This document shows, piece after piece, positions 1 through 5,189 of a DNA stretch of 8,306 nucleotides (positions are counted from its first letter, which is position 1; each line of letters opens with the position of its first letter). Location: NCBI GenBank assembly GCA_002686135.1, contig NZAO01000031.1:31887-40192 (forward strand), in the 5' to 3' direction. The DNA is from Rhodospirillaceae bacterium. GTDB lineage: Bacteria > Pseudomonadota > Alphaproteobacteria > UBA11136. The translations under genes and the position numbers were made by a program. Below the pieces are notes generated by a model. That model was not told where the DNA came from. It saw only the letters and a list, made by a program, of their open reading frames with translations, and did no database searches.

Positions 1-70
1 CGCTAACAATCGCTGAACATGGCATCGACATATGCTGTCCCACACTATTCCACGCTGTTTCCTGGGGGCA

Positions 71-1411
71 TCACACGGCCTGTTTGAGGAGGGTGGCGAG
101 GAGTTCCATCATGCGGTCAACCTCGTGCCGTTCGACGATCAAGGGCGGCGACAAGGCGATGATATCACCGGTGGTGCGGATAAGAAGGCCTTTCTCAAAG
201 GCGCGTAGGTAAATATCGAAGGCTCGCGCCGTTGGCCTTTCGGGGATGGGGTCGAGCTCGATTCCAGCCATCAGGCCCATGTTGCGGATATCGGTCACAT
301 GGGGAAGGTTCCCCAGCGAATGTACCGCCTCTTCCCAGTAGGGGGTGAGTTCGCCGGCGCAGGCGAACAGGCCCTCGTCGCGGTAGATGTCCTGGGCCGC
401 CAGCGCCGCCGCGCAGGCCAGGGGGTGACCGGAATAGGTATAGCCGTGGGCGAACTCGATGGCGGGGTCGGGGTCGGCGGCGTCCATGAAGGTCTCGTAG
501 ATTCCCTTGCGCACGGCCACCGCCCCCATGGGCGCCGCGCCGTTGGTCAGCCCCTTGGCCAGCGTCACCATATCGGGTAGGACGCCGAATTTCTCGCAGG
601 CGAAGGCGCTGCCCAGCCGCCCGAAGCCGGTAATGACCTCGTCAAAGATGAGCAGAATTCCGTGATCGTCGCAGATCTCGCGCAGGTGCTTCAAATAGCC
701 CTGGGGCGGGACGAGAACGCCGGTGGACCCGGCCACGGGCTCCACCATGATCGCAGCAATGGCCTGGTTCCCATGTTTTTCCACCATCTCTTCCAAGGCG
801 CCCGCTAGGTGGCCGCCCCAGTCCGGCTCGCCCCTGGAAAAGGCGTTGTGATCGGGGTGATGGGTATGGGGAAGCAGGTCCACCTGTGCCACAAGGGGGC
901 CGAAATCCTCCTTATTGGCGGGGATGCCGCCTACCGAAAGCCCTCCGAAATTGACGCCGTGATAGCCACGCTCGCGCCCCACCAGAACCCGCCGCGATTC
1001 CTCACCACGATGGAGGTGATAGGCGAGGGCGATCTTGAGCGCCGTTTCCACGGATTCGGAGCCGGAATTGGTGAAAAATACATGGTCGAGATCGCCGGGC
1101 AGCATCTTTGCCAGCCGCGCCGCCAGTTCGAAAGCGCGTGGATGGCCCATTTGAAAGGCCGGGGAATAGTCGAGCGCTTTCGCCTGAGTGGCGATGGCTT
1201 CGGCGATGGCGGTACGTCCGTGGCCGGCATTGACGCACCACAGGCCCGCCACGGCGTCGAGAATGCGTTCGCCGTCGTCGCGGGTGTAGTACATACCCTC
1301 GGCCGCCACCAGAACGCGGGGATGTCCCTTGAAATGGCGGTTGTCCGTAAAGGGCATCCAGTAGGCTTCGAGGCCATTTTTTGACAAGGGCGGGTTGGAA
1401 AGAGGCGTCAT
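71..1411 (-). CDS. Class III aminotransferase, omega-amino acid:pyruvate type
   Basis: A PLP-dependent enzyme of 446 residues, the usual length for class III aminotransferases. It probably moves the amino group of an omega-amino acid or amine (beta-alanine-like) to pyruvate in the cytoplasm. Visible landmarks, in order: LWC-NAGHGR near residues 58-66, the phosphate-binding NSGSES at 115-120, YHG at 150-152, IFDEVITGFGR at 255-265 with the PLP-contacting Asp257, and LAKGLTNG with the likely Schiff-base Lys286. GYTYSGHP (323-330) follows. The N-terminal YWMPF block resembles omega-APT/beta-alanine:pyruvate enzymes, which supports the ATG at 1411 over the internal Met19, although no clear Shine-Dalgarno precedes it. 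It lies 36 bases after the RfaH-like gene on the same strand and could be co-transcribed with it. The exact amino donor cannot be told from sequence, and a link to the polysaccharide genes is unproven. Confidence 0.9.
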   Translation of the reverse strand: MTPLSNPPLSKNGLEAYWMPFTDNRHFKGHPRVLVAAEGMYYTRDDGERILDAVAGLWCVNAGHGRTAIAEAIATQAKALDYSPAFQMGHPRAFELAARLAKMLPGDLDHVFFTNSGSESVETALKIALAYHLHRGEESRRVLVGRERGYHGVNFGGLSVGGIPANKEDFGPLVAQVDLLPHTHHPDHNAFSRGEPDWGGHLAGALEEMVEKHGNQAIAAIMVEPVAGSTGVLVPPQGYLKHLREICDDHGILLIFDEVITGFGRLGSAFACEKFGVLPDMVTLAKGLTNGAAPMGAVAVRKGIYETFMDAADPDPAIEFAHGYTYSGHPLACAAALAAQDIYRDEGLFACAGELTPYWEEAVHSLGNLPHVTDIRNMGLMAGIELDPIPERPTARAFDIYLRAFEKGLLIRTTGDIIALSPPLIVERHEVDRMMELLATLLKQAV

Positions 1412-1447
1412 GTTAAGGGCCGGCCCTAAATTAGGCGTGGCGAATCT

Positions 1448-1951
1448 TTAAATGCAGGCGTAGACGTCTTTGGCCGGCACCAGGGCCCGCACTTGGCGGC
1501 CCAGCAGGTTGAGCAGGATAATCACCCGGTCCTTGTCGGCCATGGTTTCGAACAGCCCCACCTGATCGCACAGGGAGTCCCTCTCGACGCGGACCTTGTC
1601 GCCCTTGCGCAGATTGAGGTTGGGCACCGCGCAGACCAAGCCTTCTTCGTTTTCGCGCTCGATAATTTCCTCCACAACGCCCGGCATCATTGGCAGGGGT
1701 CGGTCGCCCTGGCAGATGATGTCGCTGACGCCGATGGTGGAACGGATGGACCGCCAGCGCGCTGCGGCCACGTCGATGAGGACGAACATATAGCGCGGGA
1801 ACAAAGGCACCGTGATCCAGTCGGCACGCCGGGCGTGGCGGCGCTGTTTGCGGTGCCGGGGCAGATAGGCGGTGAAGCCCTGGCGTTCGAGATGTTGCAA
1901 GGCCAGGGATTCCGAACGCGACCGGGTATAGATCACATGCCAGCGTTTCAT
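1448..1951 (-). CDS. NusG/RfaH-family specialised transcription antiterminator
   Basis: A 167-residue NusG paralog. The N-terminal NGN domain (about 1-105) has the opening KRWHVIYTRSR, HLERQGFTAYLP (20-31) and PLFPRYMFV (49-57), close in pattern to E. coli RfaH (HLERQ, PLFPNYLFV). The C-terminal KOW part (about 115-165) has LRKGDKVRV and ILLNLLGRQVRALVPA, again like the RfaH tail. Housekeeping NusG is longer and normally sits beside secE and ribosomal protein genes, so this is a specialised paralog. By family role it would ride RNA polymerase, reduce pausing and Rho termination, and aid expression of long polysaccharide operons. Its ATG overlaps the stop codon of the regulator by 4 bases (ATGA), indicating translational coupling. 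The HTT motif (65-67 in E. coli RfaH, contacting the beta gate loop) aligns with RWR here. His20, Arg23 and Thr72 are kept. An ops-like target lies in the divergent leader at 2863. Confidence 0.88.
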   Translation of the reverse strand: MKRWHVIYTRSRSESLALQHLERQGFTAYLPRHRKQRRHARRADWITVPLFPRYMFVLIDVAAARWRSIRSTIGVSDIICQGDRPLPMMPGVVEEIIERENEEGLVCAVPNLNLRKGDKVRVERDSLCDQVGLFETMADKDRVIILLNLLGRQVRALVPAKDVYACI

Positions 1952-2646
1952 GACGCGCCCTGCCTTTTCATACTCTGTTCTTCCTCTTCATGTCTTTCCG
2001 TGGAGGGTTTTTCACGGGAAATCTTGAGCAGGGGCGGGGTCAACAGATGGGCCGGGGAGATGTCACGGGCCAGGGCGTTGTAAGTGGCCTGGGGTTCGCT
2101 GAGGTCGGTGACGATCACGGAATCGAAATTGCCCAGCGCCGTAAGTTTGCCGACCACGGGTAGTCCGGAAAAAGTATCGCCGTCAAACTGTTCGTCGAGA
2201 ATTCCCACCAGTTCCACCGGGAAGTCAGCGGCGCACAGTATCATCACCTCGCACAGGTCATCGGCCCCGGCTAGTGCCACATGACGCCATCCGGCGGCGG
2301 CGCAGGTCTCAAGCATTTCCGAACACTGGTTGCGGGCCTTGCGGAAGAAACCGAAGGAGGAGGAAAGATATTCCGCCGTAAGCCGGGTCTTTTCGGTGAA
2401 TCCTTTGGGGGTGAGATAATAGGCGTAGCGGTTGGCCGGCACCTGGTGGACCTTGATCCAGCCCTTTTTGATACAGCGCTTGAGATAAGCGTTGGTGAGG
2501 CCAAGCGCGATTCCCAGCTCGTGCGAGGCGGAACGCTGGGTGATGTCGCTGTTTTCATGCACCACGTTGAGCAGGCCCAGGGTGATCTCGGCCTCGCCGT
2601 CCAGGGCTCCTTGTGTGGAGGCGGTATCGCCGGTGTTATTGCCCAC
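1948..2646 (-). CDS. EPS-associated MarR-type winged-helix regulator with C-terminal Rossmann-like domain
   Basis: A 232-residue protein with two parts. Residues about 15-95 look like the winged helix of EPS-associated MarR-family regulators: ITQRSASHELGIALGLTNAYLKRCIKKGWIKV, then the wing and YLTPKGFTEKTRLTAEYL. Residues about 108-205 (RHVALAGADDLCEVMIL, VELVGILDE, FSGLPVVGKLTAL, FDSVIVTDL) resemble a nucleotide-binding Rossmann half-domain of the sort found at the N-terminus of PglD-type enzymes, possibly a ligand sensor. The tail is highly charged (HEEEEQ). The start is GTG at 2646, preceded by AGAGGT at good spacing. It is the first gene of the leftward unit and is fused by a 4-base overlap to the antiterminator. 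Its own promoter region contains a four-copy dyad array, so autoregulation and control of the divergent polysaccharide genes are likely but inferred. The ligand is unknown. Confidence 0.8.
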   Translation of the reverse strand: MGNNTGDTASTQGALDGEAEITLGLLNVVHENSDITQRSASHELGIALGLTNAYLKRCIKKGWIKVHQVPANRYAYYLTPKGFTEKTRLTAEYLSSSFGFFRKARNQCSEMLETCAAAGWRHVALAGADDLCEVMILCAADFPVELVGILDEQFDGDTFSGLPVVGKLTALGNFDSVIVTDLSEPQATYNALARDISPAHLLTPPLLKISREKPSTERHEEEEQSMKRQGAS

Positions 2647-2685
2647 CTTTTGACCTCTTGGCTGCGCCTTTAAATACGCTGCGAA

Positions 2686-2702
2686 AACCGGACGTTCCGG
2701 TT
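2686..2702. repeat. 17-base perfect palindrome in the leader of the regulator gene
   Basis: AACCGGA-CGT-TCCGGTT is a perfect 7-base inverted repeat with a 3-base centre. It lies 40 to 56 bases upstream of the GTG start, downstream of the proposed leftward promoter, so it would be in the 5' leader RNA. It differs in sequence from the GTTCA/TGAAC dyads. It could be a second operator or a small RNA hairpin; no T-run follows on the minus strand, so it is not an intrinsic terminator. Confidence 0.5.
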
Positions 2703-2705
2703 GGC

Positions 2706-2799
2706 ACTCATATCATGAACTCTAGTCGTTCACGTGATGAACGTCAAGCGCGTTCAAATCATGAACATTAGGCTTGACAGGGATGTTCATTTCATGAAC
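2706..2799. promoter_or_regulatory. Operator array: four GTTCA-N5-TGAAC dyads
   Basis: Four copies of a 15-base dyad lie at 2706-2720 (left half degenerate, ACTCA), 2728-2742, 2752-2766 and 2785-2799. The central five bases are TATCA, CGTGA, AATCA and TTTCA, so three copies read nnTCATGAAC on the right side. Start-to-start distances are 22, 24 and 33 bases, about two to three helical turns, so the copies would face broadly the same side of DNA. The array spans the divergent promoters. By position the natural binder is the winged-helix protein encoded at 1948-2646. That assignment is inference; the repeats themselves are plain in the sequence. Confidence 0.75.
2719..2747 (-). promoter_or_regulatory. 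Leftward sigma-70-type promoter for the regulator and antiterminator genes
   Basis: On the minus strand, CTTGACG gives a -35 TTGACG (2747-2742), a 17-base spacer, and a -10 TAGAGT (2724-2719, 4 of 6 to TATAAT). Transcription would start near 2712, leaving a leader of about 65 bases to the GTG at 2646. The dyad at 2728-2742 fills the spacer and the one at 2706-2720 overlaps the -10 and start, the classic layout for repression. Confidence 0.6.
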
Positions 2800-2802
2800 T
2801 CT
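2774..2802 (+). promoter_or_regulatory. Probable rightward promoter for the polysaccharide operon
   Basis: GCTTGACA contains a perfect -35 TTGACA at 2774-2779, matching the CTTGAC preference of alphaproteobacterial promoters. Seventeen bases later the -10 position reads AACTCT (2797-2802), a poor match, so the promoter may be weak or need an activator. The dyad at 2785-2799 sits between the boxes. Confidence 0.45.
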
Positions 2803-2813
2803 TTCCTTGAGTT

Positions 2814-2835
2814 AGGGCCCTAAAAGGGTCTTTTT
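2814..2835 (+). terminator. Terminator-like hairpin with T-run (possible leader attenuator)
   Basis: AGGGCCCT, an AAA loop, then AGGGTCTT can form an 8-pair stem with two G-U pairs (core GGCCCT/AGGGTC at 2816-2821 and 2825-2830). The stem is followed by TTTTT at 2831-2835. It lies just downstream of the presumed rightward start site and upstream of the ops-like element. The transcript before it would be only some ten bases, so it could also be a pausing structure or a block on transcription entering from further upstream. Within it, TTAGGGCCCTAA (2812-2823) is also a perfect palindrome. Confidence 0.4.
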
Positions 2836-2862
2836 ATCTGGGGGAAACCGATTCACCCGGAC

Positions 2863-2874
2863 CGCGGTAGCGTG
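2863..2874 (+). promoter_or_regulatory. ops-like element (RfaH recruitment site)
   Basis: CGCGGTAGCGTG matches the E. coli ops/JUMPstart core GGCGGTAGCGTG at 11 of 12 positions and is followed by C, as in E. coli. It lies in the untranslated leader of the rightward polysaccharide genes, about 55 bases after the presumed start and 69 bases before the first candidate gene. In enterobacteria ops pauses RNA polymerase and loads RfaH. A member of that family is encoded divergently at 1448-1951, making a functional pairing plausible. Confidence 0.6.
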
Positions 2875-2942
2875 CCGGAATCCGTTGTCTCTTCGTGATT
2901 TCCTGAATTCTCTCCCAGACATTCCCGGATATCTCCAGTCAC

Positions 2943-3191
2943 ATGCTGAAGAAAATAAACCGTTCGCTTATCTGGCTGGCGTCATGGATCTTCATGCCGG
3001 TCTCCATCATCCGGCTGTTGTGTCCACTGGTAAGAAATCTTCGGAAATACAGGCAAGTGGATATTATTTTCCACGCGGGCGGTCCAAGCCTGATTGATTT
3101 CATGACCCCGTGTGAGGATATCCGCCATCTGGACCTTGCGGTTCGGGATAACGCGGTTATCAGTCCCGTCATTTATCCGGCAGCCGGGTAG
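2943..3191 (+). CDS. Small hypothetical protein with one hydrophobic segment, possibly a truncated gene
   Basis: An 82-codon ORF from ATG to TAG ending 8 bases before the next gene. Residues 8-30 (SLIWLASWIFMPVSIIRLLC...) form one hydrophobic, probably membrane or membrane-surface segment bordered by basic residues. The rest is soluble: VDIIFHAGGPSLIDF, then a short tail ending YPAAG. Codon use looks like a real gene rather than a shadow, but the ribosome binding site is weak. The composition, a basic and hydrophobic N-terminus followed by a beta-strand with HAGGPS, looks like the beginning of a longer glycosyltransferase-type protein, so this may be a remnant left by an internal deletion. 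A genuine small membrane protein is the alternative. No function is assigned. Confidence 0.4.
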   Translation: MLKKINRSLIWLASWIFMPVSIIRLLCPLVRNLRKYRQVDIIFHAGGPSLIDFMTPCEDIRHLDLAVRDNAVISPVIYPAAG

Positions 3192-3199
3192 GAATCTCC

Positions 3200-4228
3200 G
3201 TGACAGAGATAAAACGGCTGGGGTTTCTCGGCGCCGGATCCATGGCGCGGGCTCATGCGGCGGCGGCGCTGGCACTGGGAGCCGAGATCGTGGCCGTGTG
3301 CACAGCCCGCGAAGACTCGCCCAACTGGGATGAATTCCGCAAGATTGCGCCCCAGGCCCGGCATATGACCGATGGCGAGGAGCTGGTTGCGGACGAAGCG
3401 GTTGGCGCCGTGGTGGCTTGTCTTCCCTGGAACCTGATGCCGCAATGGGCGGCGCGGCTGATGAAAACACCCAAGCCGGTGCTCATGGAAAAGCCTATCT
3501 GCTTCGATGCAGGCGAGGCCCGGGTACAGGCGAACGCGGCCGCCGCGAGCCTTGGCAACAAGCTGGTGGGATATAACCGGCGATTTTATGAGACCGTGGC
3601 CCGCTTGCGCGGCCGTGTGAAGCAGGGTGGACTGAAAGGCGTCCGCGTGGTGATTTCAGAATCGGTTGAAAGCCAGGTGGAAAGGCATGGCCGGGACATC
3701 ATCCCCCATCTCATCTCTTTCTGTTCGGCCCATACCCTCGACTTGCTGTTGCATATTTTAGGCCCCCTGCGTTCTGTGGCGCTGGCCCCTTTCCCGGAAA
3801 AGGGAGGAGAGGCGACGTTTGTTTCGTTTAACGGTGTGTTGGCTACGGCTGAGGGCGTTGCGGTGACGTTATCGCTTAATGCCGACGATCCCGTGAATAC
3901 CGGGGTGAGGTGCCTGTTCAATGACGGCACGGCCTGGGAATTATCGCCGCTGGAAACCTTGACTGTTTACAATGGGCTGGATGTTCAGCCCCCCACGCCA
4001 CAACGCAATATCCGCAATTATACGCCCAGGATTGAGGCCCGATACGAGGCGGATGCCAGCCTCAAACCCGGCTGTCACGCTCAGATGACGGCCTTTCTGT
4101 CGGGGGAATACGGCCCCGGTGCCACGGTGGAGGACGCAATGGCTGTTCTCGAATTGATTGCATCCCTGGACGCGGCGGCGAAATCCTGGCGCTGGGATGG
4201 CGGCGACAACGAAACTTTGGAGAGGTGA
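3200..4228 (+). CDS. Gfo/Idh/MocA family NAD(P)-dependent oxidoreductase
   Basis: A 342-residue enzyme of normal family length. The N-terminal Rossmann fold opens with RLGFLGAGSMARAHA (6-20), the GxGxMA dinucleotide loop. EKPIC (97-101) carries the family's EKP motif, and GYNRRFY (124-130) and SAHTLDLLLHILG (176-188, His178, Asp181, His185) mark the C-terminal catalytic domain. The start is GTG at 3200 with AGGA about 8 bases upstream. Members oxidise or reduce sugars, inositols or nucleotide sugars. In this setting a role in making or modifying a sugar for the polysaccharide is likely, but the substrate cannot be read from sequence. Its stop codon directly abuts the radical SAM gene's ATG, so the two are almost certainly co-expressed and may act in one pathway. 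Confidence 0.88.
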   Translation: MTEIKRLGFLGAGSMARAHAAAALALGAEIVAVCTAREDSPNWDEFRKIAPQARHMTDGEELVADEAVGAVVACLPWNLMPQWAARLMKTPKPVLMEKPICFDAGEARVQANAAAASLGNKLVGYNRRFYETVARLRGRVKQGGLKGVRVVISESVESQVERHGRDIIPHLISFCSAHTLDLLLHILGPLRSVALAPFPEKGGEATFVSFNGVLATAEGVAVTLSLNADDPVNTGVRCLFNDGTAWELSPLETLTVYNGLDVQPPTPQRNIRNYTPRIEARYEADASLKPGCHAQMTAFLSGEYGPGATVEDAMAVLELIASLDAAAKSWRWDGGDNETLER

Positions 4229-5170
4229 ATGCTCGAAGACCGTGATTCCTTCATGAAGCACCGCAAGGACCAGGAGAAAGAACATCTCTCCCATTTCGAT
4301 GCCATCAGGGATGCGTTGACCAGTCTGCTCGCGGTGGAAATGAATATCACCGAGCTCTGTAACCGGGTGTGTTCTTTCTGTCCCCGCGTTGACCCCGAGG
4401 TCTATCCCAACCGCAATCTGTCCATGGAACTTGACACCTCCCGCAAAGTAGCCTCGGACCTCGCGGTATTTGGCTATTGCGGACGCATCACATTTTCGGG
4501 ATTCGGCGAATCGCTTCTCAACAAGAAATTCGCGGACCATATCCGCATTTTCAGAGAAGCCCTGCCGGAGAATTGCATCGAGACCAACACCAACGGCGAC
4601 AAACTGACCGTGGAGGTTCTCCATGACCTTTACGGCGCCGGTATTACGGGGCTCTACGTGAATCTTTATGACAGCCCCGATCAGGCCCCACATTTTGAGA
4701 AAATGTTCGCCGCGGCCGGGATAGATGAAAGCAAATACAAGCTGCGGCCCCATTGGCCCGGCGGTGCCGAGGATTTCGGCATGACCCTCAATAACCGCGG
4801 CGGCACCATGAAAAATGCCGAGCTGGGGCTGATGCCGCTCGATCACAGCGTCGCGGGAAAATGCCACTACCCCTTTTACAAGATGTTCGTAGACTGGAAC
4901 GGCGACGTGCTTTTCTGTTCCAACGACTGGCGCCGCAAGATCGTGGTGGGAAGCGTTCTGGAGGGCGCTATCAGCGATATCTGGATGTCGGAGAAAATGC
5001 GCGACATTCGCCTGCATTTGGGGAACGGGGACCGAAATTTCATCCCCTGTAACCAGTGCGATGTACAGGGCGTCTTGCATGGAGGATCGAGCTTCGACCT
5101 GTTGATGTCTTACTACGCTAAGTCTGAAAATGACGCCGCTGAGTCGGTGATGGACAAGGCCTCGGGATAA
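4229..5170 (+). CDS. Radical SAM protein with SPASM-like C-terminal cysteines
   Basis: A 313-residue cytoplasmic iron-sulfur enzyme. MNITELCNRVCSFC places the CxxxCxxC cluster ligands at Cys44, Cys48 and Cys51; FSGFGE (89-94) stands where the GGE motif binds SAM. The C-terminal region has KCHYPFYKMFVDWNGDVLFC (Cys212, Cys230) and IPCNQC (Cys274, Cys277), a SPASM-like pattern with enough cysteines for one auxiliary 4Fe-4S cluster. The protein would cleave SAM to start radical chemistry on an unknown substrate. SPASM enzymes act on peptides, sugars and aminoglycoside-like compounds; the neighbours here favour a sugar or polysaccharide precursor. GGAGAGG lies only 3 bases before the ATG at 4229, so the in-frame ATG at 4253 (Met9) is a possible start. 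There is no gap from the Gfo/Idh/MocA gene before it. Confidence 0.88.
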   Translation: MLEDRDSFMKHRKDQEKEHLSHFDAIRDALTSLLAVEMNITELCNRVCSFCPRVDPEVYPNRNLSMELDTSRKVASDLAVFGYCGRITFSGFGESLLNKKFADHIRIFREALPENCIETNTNGDKLTVEVLHDLYGAGITGLYVNLYDSPDQAPHFEKMFAAAGIDESKYKLRPHWPGGAEDFGMTLNNRGGTMKNAELGLMPLDHSVAGKCHYPFYKMFVDWNGDVLFCSNDWRRKIVVGSVLEGAISDIWMSEKMRDIRLHLGNGDRNFIPCNQCDVQGVLHGGSSFDLLMSYYAKSENDAAESVMDKASG

Positions 5171-5189
5171 GCGGGCGGATATTTTTTCG

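Noticed and set aside
1..70. Searched for a terminator, tRNA end or gene 3' end beyond the aminotransferase stop
   Set aside because: No stem with T-run, no tRNA pattern and no supported reading frame is visible.
380..386. GCGGTAG, a second partial ops match
   Set aside because: It is antisense inside the aminotransferase gene and matches only the common 7-base core.
1416..1427. AGGGCCGGCCCT palindrome between the aminotransferase and antiterminator genes
   Set aside because: A GC palindrome without loop or T-run; too simple to call an operator or terminator.
2885..3097. 70-codon plus-strand frame with TTG start
   Set aside because: It overlaps the 82-codon ORF in another frame, has a weak start, and its protein has no coherent pattern.
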